Positions 28,195-40,334 of a stretch of DNA of 64,000 bases are shown in pieces. The stretch is from positions 806,001-870,000 of the forward strand of contig CAWFXB010000002.1 in the NCBI GenBank assembly GCA_963819755.1, in the 5' to 3' direction. The notes below the pieces were generated by a model. The model did not search any database. It saw nothing but the letters and a program-made list of their open reading frames with translations, and had not been told where the DNA came from. Position 1 is the first letter of the stretch. Each line of letters opens with the position of its first letter. Made by a program: the position numbers and the translations under genes. Origin of the DNA: VRUE01 sp963819755. Its GTDB lineage: Bacteria; Actinomycetota; Thermoleophilia; Solirubrobacterales; 70-9.

Positions 28195-29916
28195 TCAATG
28201 CAGCAGCTTCTTGAACTCGCTCCAACCGCGCGTGTTGGCGATGTCGCCGACGGTGAGCCAGGCGCGGCGGGCGGTGGCCACGGCGTAGGCCATGTTGTCG
28301 AGCGTGTCGACGCCGTGGGCGTCGGTGTTGAGGACGATCGTGGTGCCGGCTTCATTGGCGAGGCGGGCGTGGTGCTCGGAGAGGTCGCGGCGGTTGGGAT
28401 TGCCGTTGATCTCCAGCATCGTGCCCGCGCGGGCGGCCGCCTCGACCACCGCCTCGACGTCGACGTCGTAGGGCTCGCGGCGCCCGATCAGGCGGCCGGT
28501 GAGGTGGCCGATGCAGTTGACGTTGGGGTTCTCGATCGCGGTCAGGACGCGCTCGGTCATCGCCGCGGCGGAGATCGAGAACGAGGTGTGGACGCTGGCG
28601 ACGACCCAGTCGAGTGCTTCGACCAGGTCGTCGGGGTAGTCGAGCTCGCCGTCGAGGCCGATGTTGACCTCCGAGCCGGCGAGGAGGCGGAAGCCGCGCT
28701 TGCCCTTGTTCCAGGCCGCGACCTCCTCGATCCGCTGCCAGAGCCGCTCGGCGGTGACGTGATCGCCGAAGCCGTGGCTGGCCGAGTGATCGGTGATCGC
28801 CATGTAGGCGTAGCCCCGCTCGCGCCCCGCTTCCGCCATCTCCTCCAGCGTGTTGCGCCCGTCGGAGAGAGTCGTGTGCGAGTGCAGGTCGCCGCGGATG
28901 TCCCCGACCGAGACAAGGTCGGGCAGCTCGCCCGCGCACGCCGCCTTCAGCTCGCCACGCCCCTCGCGCAGCTCCGGCTCGATGTAGGCGTATCCGAGCC
29001 GCTCGTAGACCGCCTCCTCGCTCTCGCAGAGCGTCGTCTCGCCACTCTCGGTCTCGGTTATCCCGTGCTCGGAGACGGAGAGACCGCGGGCCACGGCCTC
29101 TTCGCGCAGTTGCACGTTGTGCGCCGCCGAGCCGGTGAAGTGTTGGAGCAGGTTGCCGAAGGCCTGCGGGGCGACGATCCGCAGGTCGACCGAGATGCCG
29201 TTGTGGGTCTGCGCCCGGACGCCGTTCGGCCCGGGTTTGCCCGCTGCGGCGATCAGCTCGTGGGCGACGAGGTGCTCGGCCAGCTCCTTCGGCCGCTCGG
29301 CGGTGGCAATCAGGTCGATGTCCTTGCAGGTCTCGGCCCAGCGCCGCGCCGAGCCCGCCACCTCGACCCGGTTCGCTGCCGGGTGCTCGCGCAGAGCCGC
29401 CGCCAGCTCCTCGGCGATCGGTCGCACCGCCGAGAGCAGCACCCGCCCGGGCCCCTCCCCCGGCTCGCCGAGACGCTCCAGCGAGGCCAGCACGTTCTCC
29501 TCCGCCTTCGGCCCGAGGCCCTTGACGTCGCGCACCTTTTCCGCCTCCGCGGCGGCCTTGAGGTCGTCGAGCGAAGTCACGTCCAGCTCTTCGAAGAGCA
29601 GCCGCGCGGTTTTGGCGCCGACACCGGGGACGCGCGTCACCTCGATCAGGGTCGGCGGGAATTTCGCCTTCAACTTGACCGCGGCGGGTATCTCGCCGGT
29701 ATCAAGCAGCGCATCGATCTTTTCCGCCAGCGTCTTGCCGACCCCGGGGATCTCGGTGGCGCGGCCCGCGGTAGCCAAATCGGCGACGGAGACCGGGCTT
29801 TCGCGGATCGCCTTGGCCGCGGTCGAATATGCCAGCACCCGGTATTTGACCGCGCCGTCCAGCTCGTAGAGGACCCCCAGCTCTTCGAGGGCGGCGGCGA
29901 TCTCGGCGTTCGTCAT
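28195..29916 (-). CDS. polX: Bacterial DNA polymerase X with PHP exonuclease domain
   Basis: A 573-residue PolX used in gap-filling base-excision or end-joining repair. The N-terminal 8-kDa and fingers part has helix-hairpin-helix motifs (EIPGVGKTLAEKI and RVPGVGAKTARLL). The palm holds AGSARRWAETCKDIDLIAT, the pol X GSxRRx...DID motif. The C-terminal PHP domain (from ~330) has GDLHSHTTLSDG, ITDHS, GSEVNI, SVHTS and LNTDAHG, a full set of metal ligands, so 3'-5' exonuclease activity is likely. ATG at 29916. It is divergent from the thioredoxin gene, with 114 bases between. Confidence 0.92.
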   Translation of the reverse strand: MTNAEIAAALEELGVLYELDGAVKYRVLAYSTAAKAIRESPVSVADLATAGRATEIPGVGKTLAEKIDALLDTGEIPAAVKLKAKFPPTLIEVTRVPGVGAKTARLLFEELDVTSLDDLKAAAEAEKVRDVKGLGPKAEENVLASLERLGEPGEGPGRVLLSAVRPIAEELAAALREHPAANRVEVAGSARRWAETCKDIDLIATAERPKELAEHLVAHELIAAAGKPGPNGVRAQTHNGISVDLRIVAPQAFGNLLQHFTGSAAHNVQLREEAVARGLSVSEHGITETESGETTLCESEEAVYERLGYAYIEPELREGRGELKAACAGELPDLVSVGDIRGDLHSHTTLSDGRNTLEEMAEAGRERGYAYMAITDHSASHGFGDHVTAERLWQRIEEVAAWNKGKRGFRLLAGSEVNIGLDGELDYPDDLVEALDWVVASVHTSFSISAAAMTERVLTAIENPNVNCIGHLTGRLIGRREPYDVDVEAVVEAAARAGTMLEINGNPNRRDLSEHHARLANEAGTTIVLNTDAHGVDTLDNMAYAVATARRAWLTVGDIANTRGWSEFKKLLH

Positions 29917-29952
29917 ACTCGGGAGAACATAAGGATCTGCACTGCGGAGGGT

Positions 29953-29982
29953 TTGGCGAAGATCGCATACCCTCGCTATACT
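29953..29982 (+). promoter_or_regulatory. Sigma-70-type promoter for trxA
   Basis: TTGGCG (29953-29958) and TATACT (29977-29982) are separated by 18 bases, giving a start point near 29990 and a leader of about 40 bases to the thioredoxin GTG. This is the clearest vegetative-type promoter in the window. Confidence 0.6.
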
Positions 29983-30030
29983 TTCTGAAGTATTGAGCGC
30001 TGAACTTCGACCAACGGGAGACGGATACCA

Positions 30031-30357
30031 GTGACCGGCAAGCTCACCGACGTGACCGACGGCAACTTCAAGTCCGACGTTCTGGAGGCCGAGGGCCCCG
30101 TGCTCGTCGACTTCTGGGCTCCCTGGTGCGGCCCCTGCCGCGTCGTCCACCCGGTCCTCGAGGAGATCGACGCCGAGCGCGACGACCTGACGATCGTCAG
30201 TCTCAACGTCGACGAGAACCAGCAGACCGCCGCCGAGTACGAAGTCCTCTCGATCCCGACCCTGCTCCTCTTCAAGGACGGGGCGATCGCGAAGAAAGTC
30301 GTCGGGGCGATGCCGAAGCGGCGCCTCGAGGCCGAGCTCGAGCCGGCGCTCGCCTAG
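30031..30357 (+). CDS. trxA: Thioredoxin
   Basis: A 108-residue cytoplasmic disulfide reductase. The active site FWAPWCGPC (Cys33 and Cys36) and the cis-Pro loop LSIPTLLLFKDG are intact and the length is standard. It transfers electrons from thioredoxin reductase to ribonucleotide reductase and other partners. GTG start with GGGAGACGGATACCA upstream. The tautomerase gene follows 18 bases downstream and is probably in the same transcript. Confidence 0.93.
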   Translation: MTGKLTDVTDGNFKSDVLEAEGPVLVDFWAPWCGPCRVVHPVLEEIDAERDDLTIVSLNVDENQQTAAEYEVLSIPTLLLFKDGAIAKKVVGAMPKRRLEAELEPALA

Positions 30358-30375
30358 AGCGCGGCGCCCGCTCCG

Positions 30376-30552
30376 ATGCCGTTCGTCCACATCCACTGGT
30401 TCGAGGGCCGGACCGACGAGCAGAAGGCCGAGATCGCCAAGCGGATCGAGGCGGCGCTGGTCGAGGTGGCCGACGTCGCCCCCGAGCATTGCTGGGTGAA
30501 GTTCTCCGACTCGGCGAAGACCGACTTCATCATCGGGAGGCCTAAGGACTAA
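30376..30552 (+). CDS. 4-Oxalocrotonate tautomerase-like small protein
   Basis: A 58-residue protein starting MPFVHIHWFEGRTDEQKAEI. Pro2 becomes the N-terminal catalytic base once Met is removed, and the length and beta-alpha-beta pattern are those of tautomerase-superfamily subunits, which assemble as hexamers. The end GRPKD replaces the usual Arg-rich tip. It may tautomerise dienols from aromatic catabolism, but no pathway genes adjoin it. It follows thioredoxin closely on the same strand. Confidence 0.75.
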   Translation: MPFVHIHWFEGRTDEQKAEIAKRIEAALVEVADVAPEHCWVKFSDSAKTDFIIGRPKD

Positions 30553-30558
30553 CGGCCG

Positions 30559-33330
30559 CTACGAAGACACCTCTGCAGACGCGGCCTCCAATGTGGGCTC
30601 GGTAGGTTTCACATCTTCCGCTCCCTCGAATCGCAAGTCATTCAAGGCCCTCACCGTTACGCTCAACCTTCGCAAGGTTGTTTTTGCAGTCACTTCGCGC
30701 GCAGCGTGGAGGACTCTTTCCCTATTGGCCAACGGCACAACTCGCGATCCGTGACGATGTTCAAAGATTCTCCTGTCCGTCACGAACCAGTCGAGATTTG
30801 CTGCGACTTGGTAATACTTGCTGCGAAAGGTCGGGAACATCGAAATCATCCAGGCCAACGTCGTCCACAGCCAGATGCAAAGGAAGGGTACCAATCCCCA
30901 TGGCGTCATCAGTTTGAACAGGGCGGCAAACCCCACGACGCCAAGCGCTATCGCTCCCATCCGCACGACGATGGGGCGCACCGCTGATCCCGGTGGCGGC
31001 GCCTGTTCCAGCAGGCTCAGGCTGGGAAGGTCAGCTCGCGTTTCGCGGTCCTGCTCCAGCCCGAGGGTGAGTACAACGCTGTAGCAAGACACAGATTCCT
31101 GGAGATTGGTCCTGACAATTCTCCCGTTGTCCACGTACACGCTGCCGCGCAACGGCGCCCAGCGCCGCTTCGGCGGAACCGCCTTGAACTCTTGGATGAG
31201 GCGCTCAGGCGCGTCGCGGCTATTCATCACACGAGCGGCGAGCGGACTTCTCAGGCCAGCCTCGGCAAGCAGAGCTACCCAACGGTGAGATTCACCCTCG
31301 CCTATCGTCCGCTGAAGTGCGGTGGCGAGAAAGGGAGGAAACTCACAGTTTTCAAGGACAAGCTCGGGATGCTCAGTCGCGAGGTCCACTCCACACGCCT
31401 CGGCAAGCCGCAAAGCCGCTGCCGAATCGTTTATTGCGTAGGAGCTGAAGAGGCGCACAAGACGTTCGCGATCCGTGCCGACGAGATCCGCGAACAGCGT
31501 GTCCATCTTAAATCCAAGCTCCTGGCCAGAAAGCCCGGCCCAATCCTCGGCGTCGTGAAGCACTACGTTGAAGAGGTGCAACCGCCTCAGCCACTCGGCG
31601 TTCCACTGCTCTGGCGGCGTGTCGGTTAGGGTCGCGCGGCCCTTGTCGACATATTCACGCCAAGCCTCGCCGTTGTAGGCCTGGGTCTCCAAGAAACAGC
31701 GGCCGAGGATCTCCGGGCTGTCGAGCGCGGACACCGCCTCGATCGCGTCCTGGCGATGCGAGCGGGGTAGAAGTGCGGCGGCGAACGGAATTACCTCATC
31801 AAGTCGTGACCGAAGTTGCGCCAACTCTGAGCCCCGAAACTCTTCATGACGTGCAAGGAGATCGGCCCAACCGTTCTTCTTGCCGACCGCAGCCTCTTTC
31901 GCCGCAAGGAACTCGCAAAAGGTGAGGTGAATGAAGCGCAGGGACTCTTTCGATCGCTCTTCGGAGATTATTCCGGTATCTCGTTCGAGATCCCTGATCG
32001 CCTTCTCTGCGGCCGCCTCGGTCCCGCAGGAGGTCAATTCCAAAACCAACCCGACGGCATCCTCCCAAGACAGGGCGTTCGCGCCTTGGCTCTCGTCAAG
32101 CAAGTTGCCCAATGCGAGCTGACCCAAGATCGCCTCCCGCTGCTCTCGTAGAGTGGTGCGCGCGGTGATACCCATCTGGCGGCTTCGGCGGGCAACCAGC
32201 AACTCGTCCACGACCTGGTCGTAGAATGACGTTCGCGTATCGGGGGCGCTCTGGGTGTCGGCTTCCTGATCGTTGGCGACATACATCGCCAGAACCAGGG
32301 GATTGCTGCACATCTCTCTGAGGGTCGGTCTATCGGTCAGGTCTGAGTAGATGCGCGACACTTCGTCGAAGCGGTCTCTCTTGAAAGGCCACCTTTCCAG
32401 AAACCGAAAGATGTCAGTGGGAGTAAACGGAACAATCTTGCAGACCACCGGAAAGTCCTCATCGAAGTGGCTGTGCGTCTGCTGGTGAAACTGAGCGCGC
32501 ATGGTGAGGATGATCTGGTTGTTCCCGCTCTCTCCCGCAAGACGCTTGCTGAGCCCCAGAATCGCATTCGCCGTTTGTGGGTAGTCGTCGCTTGCCACCT
32601 CATCCAAGCCGTCCAGCAAGACGACGAGGCCACGTCCTTCTATGAAGCTCTTGAAAAGCTTGCCCATCTCGAAGCCGCGAACGCTTTCCACCTCTTCCTG
32701 AAGCCGCTGAACGGCCCAATCCCCAGCCGCAGATTCGCCGACCACGGACTCGGGTGGGGTAAAGCGCTTGAGGTCAATCAGGATCGGCAGGTGCAGGAAC
32801 TCCGAACGCCTACCCGCATACTCGGTTCGCTTGCAGACCTCTCGAAAGATCTGCTTCGTCTGCGACGACTTTCCGGAGCCGGGATCACCAATGACCCTGA
32901 TCCGGCTTCCGGGCTCGATCAGAGGGGTGCCGAACATATCTGCCTCGTACCGCCCATTGGCCTCGAAATCGAGAGGCACGAAGATCGCGTCGGTTTCCAA
33001 AGCGGTCGGCGCCTTGCCGGGAACCCGAAGGTACTTGTTGGTCGAATCGTTGAGCTTGAGGCGACAGTAGCGTCTGAGGCTGAAGTGGATCGCGAGGGAC
33101 TCGACAAACAGCCTGCCGATCACCCAGAACACCGCATCGAGGGCAAGGGAGAGGTGCTCCTGAAGGAATTTCCGAATCCGTTTGAAGGCGAAGACGACCA
33201 GTGGCAACGCCACCACGGTCACCAGCACCGAGCGGATGTCGAGGCTCATCCTTTTGGCAGTCGGCGTCTTTTCGCCACCGACCAAGTTGAAGATTCGATC
33301 CGTACCAGAACTGGAACCCTCTCCTACCAA
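30559..33330 (-). CDS. Membrane-anchored NACHT-type NTPase
   Basis: A 923-residue STAND NTPase. An N-terminal hydrophobic helix (VLVTVVALPLVVFAFK, 35-50) is followed by a NACHT domain: Walker A GDPGSGKSS (148-156) and Walker B LVVLLDGLDEVA (235-246) with the acidic DGLDE typical of NACHT. A long helical region (~420-760) holds no recognised repeat. Two more hydrophobic helices (IALGVVGFAALFKLM and VPFLCIWLWTTLAWMI) lie near 790-835. Base composition is visibly lower in GC than the neighbours, and it sits alone between core genes (thioredoxin/tautomerase and ileS), suggesting horizontal acquisition. Bacterial NACHT proteins include antiphage defence genes, so a defence role is plausible. The effector part is not recognised. 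Confidence 0.8.
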   Translation of the reverse strand: MVGEGSSSGTDRIFNLVGGEKTPTAKRMSLDIRSVLVTVVALPLVVFAFKRIRKFLQEHLSLALDAVFWVIGRLFVESLAIHFSLRRYCRLKLNDSTNKYLRVPGKAPTALETDAIFVPLDFEANGRYEADMFGTPLIEPGSRIRVIGDPGSGKSSQTKQIFREVCKRTEYAGRRSEFLHLPILIDLKRFTPPESVVGESAAGDWAVQRLQEEVESVRGFEMGKLFKSFIEGRGLVVLLDGLDEVASDDYPQTANAILGLSKRLAGESGNNQIILTMRAQFHQQTHSHFDEDFPVVCKIVPFTPTDIFRFLERWPFKRDRFDEVSRIYSDLTDRPTLREMCSNPLVLAMYVANDQEADTQSAPDTRTSFYDQVVDELLVARRSRQMGITARTTLREQREAILGQLALGNLLDESQGANALSWEDAVGLVLELTSCGTEAAAEKAIRDLERDTGIISEERSKESLRFIHLTFCEFLAAKEAAVGKKNGWADLLARHEEFRGSELAQLRSRLDEVIPFAAALLPRSHRQDAIEAVSALDSPEILGRCFLETQAYNGEAWREYVDKGRATLTDTPPEQWNAEWLRRLHLFNVVLHDAEDWAGLSGQELGFKMDTLFADLVGTDRERLVRLFSSYAINDSAAALRLAEACGVDLATEHPELVLENCEFPPFLATALQRTIGEGESHRWVALLAEAGLRSPLAARVMNSRDAPERLIQEFKAVPPKRRWAPLRGSVYVDNGRIVRTNLQESVSCYSVVLTLGLEQDRETRADLPSLSLLEQAPPPGSAVRPIVVRMGAIALGVVGFAALFKLMTPWGLVPFLCIWLWTTLAWMISMFPTFRSKYYQVAANLDWFVTDRRIFEHRHGSRVVPLANRERVLHAAREVTAKTTLRRLSVTVRALNDLRFEGAEDVKPTEPTLEAASAEVSS

Positions 33331-33348
33331 ACCGGATATGTCAATGCT

Positions 33349-33374
33349 GATCGGTGCGAAATCTAGTACCGATC
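33349..33374. promoter_or_regulatory. Inverted repeat upstream of the NACHT gene
   Basis: GATCGGT (33349-33355) and ACCGATC (33368-33374) form a perfect inverted repeat 18 bases before the NACHT start, within the 60-base gap to ileS. It may be an operator; no regulator is adjacent. Confidence 0.35.
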
Positions 33375-33390
33375 GGATTCCGTCTCGAAC

Positions 33391-36576
<3,186 letters not shown>

Positions 36577-36614
36577 GAGCGGGTGATTCTAGGTTCGTCT
36601 ACCCTCCCCGGCCC

Positions 36615-37493
36615 ATGACCCCCGTCTTCGACCTCAACGGCAAGGTGGCGCTGGTGACCGGCGGCGCCCGCGGGATTGGCTTCGAGACCGCCCGCCAGAT
36701 GCACCTGCGGGGCGCCTCTGTGGTCGTCGTCGACCTCGACGCCGAGCAGGCGCGCGAGGCGGCCGAGCGGATCGGCGCGCGGGCGATCGGGATCGGCTCC
36801 GACGTCACCGACCACGCCGCGATCATGCAGGCTGTCGCCGAGACGGTCGAGCGCTTCGGCGGTCTCGACGTCGTCGTCGCCAACGCCGGTATCGCCCAGT
36901 CGCAGGTTGCAACGGTGCGCGGGATCGGCGGCGAGGAGTGGGAGCGGGTCTTCGAGGTCGACATGATGGGCGTCTGGCGTACGGTGCGCGCGGCGCTGCC
37001 ACAGATCGTCGCCCGCAAGGGCCACATCGTTGTCACCGGCTCCATCTATAGCTGGGCGAACGGCGTGCTCAACAGCCCTTACGCGGTCGCCAAGGCCGGG
37101 GTCGAGGCTCTCGGCCGCGGCCTGCGCACCGAGCTGATGCCGCTCGGCGCCAGTGCCGGGGTCGTCTACTACGGCTGGGTCGACACCCGGCTGGTTCAGG
37201 ACGGCTTCGAGCGCAAGCACTCCGACCGGATGCAGAAGAACCTGCCCGCCTGGCTGCTCAAGCGCATCCAGCCCGACGAAGCGGCGGCGGCGCTGATCCG
37301 CGGCATCGAAGAGCGGGCACCACGCACCTTCGCGCCAAAGTGGTGGGCGATTCCCAGCTACCTGCGCGGCATCCTCAACCCACTGCTCGATCGCCGCTTC
37401 GATCGCGACCCGCGTATGTTCGAGACGATCCGCGCGGTCGAGGCCGATGCCGACGAGCAGGGCACCGCCGCGGTCTCAGCCGCCTCGCGTTAA
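36615..37493 (+). CDS. Short-chain dehydrogenase/reductase (SDR)
   Basis: A 292-residue classical SDR: VTGGARGIGFETARQMHLRG at residues ~14-33 (NAD(P) loop), VVANAGIA, TGSIYSW (catalytic Ser) and SPYAVAKAGVEAL (YxxxK). Asp at the end of beta-2 (VVDLDAE) suggests NAD over NADP. The long C-terminal part (LPAWLLKRIQPDEAAAALIRG) resembles SDRs annotated as short-chain alcohol/ketone dehydrogenases in actinobacteria. Substrate unknown. Its 3' end overlaps the convergent FAD oxidase gene by 18 bases. Confidence 0.86.
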   Translation: MTPVFDLNGKVALVTGGARGIGFETARQMHLRGASVVVVDLDAEQAREAAERIGARAIGIGSDVTDHAAIMQAVAETVERFGGLDVVVANAGIAQSQVATVRGIGGEEWERVFEVDMMGVWRTVRAALPQIVARKGHIVVTGSIYSWANGVLNSPYAVAKAGVEALGRGLRTELMPLGASAGVVYYGWVDTRLVQDGFERKHSDRMQKNLPAWLLKRIQPDEAAAALIRGIEERAPRTFAPKWWAIPSYLRGILNPLLDRRFDRDPRMFETIRAVEADADEQGTAAVSAASR

Positions 37494-40328
37494 CTCCTCG
37501 AGCAGGAAGACGAAGGACTCGTAGCTCTCGCCGGTGGCGCGGGCGAGGCCAATCTCGCAGGTGCGGTTGCTGCTCAGGTAGGCATCGAAATCGCGACCCG
37601 ACAGCTCCGCTGCCTGGTCCTCGGTCGCGGCGGCGGTCAGCTCAGGGTGGCTGAAGCCGCGGTCGCCGGCAAACCCGCAGCAGGTCGCCGAAGAAGCGAC
37701 GTAGACGTCCTCGGCGAGGACATCGGCGAGGGTGCGCAGGCGCGGGGCGAGGCCCATCTGGCGCGTCGCGCAGGTTGGGTGGACGGTGACCGAGCCGACC
37801 TTGCGCGCGACCTCCAGCCGCGGCAGCAGACGGTCGTGAGCCCAGGCGACGGAGTCGAGAATGGTCAACCCGGCGAGACGCTCGGCGTTCTCCTCGCCGA
37901 GCACTCCCTCGCCGGGCTCGGCGATGGCGTGGGTGCAGGAGGCGGCGTCGATCACGACCGGCAGCTCGCCCTCGCCGCTCCAGCGCCAGAGCCGCTCGAC
38001 CATCTCGTTCGCCTTGTGCCGGTGGGCATCGCCAAACCCTTTCGAGCTCCACGGCAAGCCGCAACACGAGCCCGCCACCTCATCCGGAATCCAAACCGGC
38101 AACCCGGCCCGACCCGAGACCTTCACCATCGCCTCCGCCAGGCTCCGCCGACGGGCCGTTTTTACGCCTATACGGTGGGTTTTCGGCCCGTCGGCCTCGG
38201 AGGCGCCGAAGATTCGGTTGGTGCAGCTTGGGACGTAGACGGCGCTCGCGCCCTTGCGCTGGGTTGCCGGCAGCTTTCCGGATGCCGCCGCGGGCAATCC
38301 GGCGCCGCGCTTGCTGCGGCGCGCCAGCGGGCCACCGAGACGCAGCCCCGCGCGCGAAGCCTTTTCAAGGCTGCCCCAGTTCTTCGCGCCCCGCAGGGCC
38401 AGCGCTTTGGCCCGTGGCGAGTGCTTCTCCTCGCGCAGCTCCTTGACCAACTTGCCGGTATCGATCCCGAGCGGACAGGCGAGGTGGCAGGAGCCGTCGG
38501 CGGCGCAGGTGTCGAGCCCGTCGTATGAGTACTCCTCCTCGAGCACCTGGCGCAGCGGCGACCCCTCGGGCTGGCGGGCGATCTCGCGGCGCAGGACGAT
38601 CCGCTGCCGCGGCGTCGTGGTCAGGTCGCGGCTGGGGCAGACCGGCTCGCAGAAGCCGCACTCGACGCAGGTCGTCGCCACCTGCTCGATCTCCGGCGTC
38701 GTTTTCAGGTTGCGCAGGTGGGCGTCAGGGTCGCGATTGAGGACGACTCCCGGGGCGAGCACGCCATCTGGGTCGGCGAGCTGCTTCACCCGCCACATCA
38801 GCTCGGTCGCCTTCTCCCCCCACTCGCGCTCGACGTAGGGCGCCATGTTGATCCCGGTGCCGTGCTCGGCCTTGAGCGAGCCGTCGTACTTGCCGACGAT
38901 CAGCTCGACCAGCTTCGCCATGAAGGACTCGTAGCGCTCCAGGTCCTCCTGCTTGGCGAAGTCGGGGGTGAGCATGAAGTGCAGGTTGCCGGCGGAGGCG
39001 TGACCGGCGACGCCGGGGAGGAAGCCGTGCTCGCCGAGCAGCGCCTGCAGGTCACGGGCGCCCTCGGCGATCCGCTCCGGCGGCACGCAGACGTCCTCGA
39101 CGATCAGCGCCGTGCCCGGCGGCCGCACCCGCCCGACCAGGCCGTGCAACCCCTCGCGCACTCGCCAGGCGAGCTCGATCTCCTCGGCGTCGCGGGTGAA
39201 CCCGATCGGGCGGATCGTCTCGTGGGCGGCGAGGATCTCCCCCGCCCTGGCGACTTGTGGGTCCAGCTCCGCATCGGTCTCGGCGCCGAACTCGACCAGC
39301 AGCACCGCCGACTCCGGCGGCAGCTCCTTCCACTCCTCCGGCGCGCCGACCATGTTGTAGGCGGCGACGATCAATGCCGGGGCGACCATCAGCTCGACCG
39401 CGGTGGCGCCGCTCGCGACCAGGTCGCGCACGGGGGCGATCGCCGCGTCGATGCCGGGGAAGTGGATCCAGGCGGTGGTCGTGCGGGCGGGCTGCGGCAC
39501 CGTCTCGAAGACCGCCTCGGCGACGAAGGCGAGCGTCCCCTCCGAGCCGACTACGAGGCGACGGAAGATCTCCAGCGGCTGCTCGGCGTCGAGGAAGGCG
39601 CAGAGCCGGTAGCCGGTCGTGTTCTTGATCGCGAACTTGCGCCGGATGCGCTCGCTCAGCTCGGCGTCGGCGCGTATCTCGTCGCGGATCGCGGCCAGAC
39701 CCGCCGCCAGCTCCGGCTCCGCGGCGGCGAAGCGCGCAGCGGCATCGGGAGCGGCGGTGTCGATCCTCGTCCCCGAGGGCAGGACGAAGGTCATCGAGCG
39801 CACGGTCGAGTAGGAATCGCGGACGGTGCCGCAGCGCATCCCGCCGGAGTTGTTGGCGATCACGCCGCCCACCGTGGCGATGTCGGTGCTGGCCGGGTCG
39901 GGGCCGAGCTTGCGGCCGTAGGGGGCGAGCGCCTTGTTGGCGTGGCCGAGCACGATGCCGGGCTTGACCCGTGCCAGCGCACCTTCCTCCTCGACCGCGA
40001 TGCCGCCGAAGTGACGGCGCACGTCGACCAGGATGCCGTCGCTCTGGCCCTGGCCGTTGAGGCTGGTGCCTCCGGCGCGGAAGACGACCGGGATGTCGTT
40101 GGCGCGACCGTAGGCGAGGGTCTTGGCGACCTCGTCGGCATCGTGCGCCATCACCACCGCACGTGGCAGCAGCCGGTACGGGCTGGCGTCGGAGGCGTAG
40201 CGGACGATGTCGCTGGCCCGGGCGAGGACGCGATCGGCACCGAGCAGCGCCTCGAGCTCGCCGCGCAGCGGCTGGGCGGTTCCCCCCGCGAGCGACTCCG
40301 GAGCGCGGTCGAGGGCGGCGACGGTCAT
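37476..40328 (-). CDS. FAD-binding and (Fe-S)-binding oxidoreductase (D-2-hydroxyacid dehydrogenase type)
   Basis: A 950-residue GlcD-GlcF fusion. The N-half has the FAD_binding_4 motif FRAGGTSLNGQGQSDG (~85-100) and GGVIANNSGGMRCG, then the FAD-oxidase C domain ending VECGTG-like AEHGTGINMAPY. The C-half has two 4Fe-4S clusters (CVECGFCEPVCPS and CAADGSCHLACP) and two CCG-type blocks (SCCGLPW and TCCGFAGDRG). Such enzymes oxidise D-lactate, glycolate, D-2-hydroxyglutarate or similar, passing electrons to the membrane chain. It is 6 bases downstream of the benzoylformate decarboxylase gene, so an aromatic 2-hydroxyacid such as D-mandelate is a possible substrate (inference). Confidence 0.9.
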   Translation of the reverse strand: MTVAALDRAPESLAGGTAQPLRGELEALLGADRVLARASDIVRYASDASPYRLLPRAVVMAHDADEVAKTLAYGRANDIPVVFRAGGTSLNGQGQSDGILVDVRRHFGGIAVEEEGALARVKPGIVLGHANKALAPYGRKLGPDPASTDIATVGGVIANNSGGMRCGTVRDSYSTVRSMTFVLPSGTRIDTAAPDAAARFAAAEPELAAGLAAIRDEIRADAELSERIRRKFAIKNTTGYRLCAFLDAEQPLEIFRRLVVGSEGTLAFVAEAVFETVPQPARTTTAWIHFPGIDAAIAPVRDLVASGATAVELMVAPALIVAAYNMVGAPEEWKELPPESAVLLVEFGAETDAELDPQVARAGEILAAHETIRPIGFTRDAEEIELAWRVREGLHGLVGRVRPPGTALIVEDVCVPPERIAEGARDLQALLGEHGFLPGVAGHASAGNLHFMLTPDFAKQEDLERYESFMAKLVELIVGKYDGSLKAEHGTGINMAPYVEREWGEKATELMWRVKQLADPDGVLAPGVVLNRDPDAHLRNLKTTPEIEQVATTCVECGFCEPVCPSRDLTTTPRQRIVLRREIARQPEGSPLRQVLEEEYSYDGLDTCAADGSCHLACPLGIDTGKLVKELREEKHSPRAKALALRGAKNWGSLEKASRAGLRLGGPLARRSKRGAGLPAAASGKLPATQRKGASAVYVPSCTNRIFGASEADGPKTHRIGVKTARRRSLAEAMVKVSGRAGLPVWIPDEVAGSCCGLPWSSKGFGDAHRHKANEMVERLWRWSGEGELPVVIDAASCTHAIAEPGEGVLGEENAERLAGLTILDSVAWAHDRLLPRLEVARKVGSVTVHPTCATRQMGLAPRLRTLADVLAEDVYVASSATCCGFAGDRGFSHPELTAAATEDQAAELSGRDFDAYLSSNRTCEIGLARATGESYESFVFLLEELTRGG

Positions 40329-40334
40329 ATCTTC

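Noticed and set aside
28198..29988. Long open frame opposite polX
   Set aside because: It reads Val/Gly/Arg-rich nonsense while the opposite strand carries complete HhH, pol X and PHP motifs.
36577..36614. T-box leader for ileS
   Set aside because: Only 38 bases separate ileS from the divergent SDR gene and no specifier hairpin or TGGNACC box is present.
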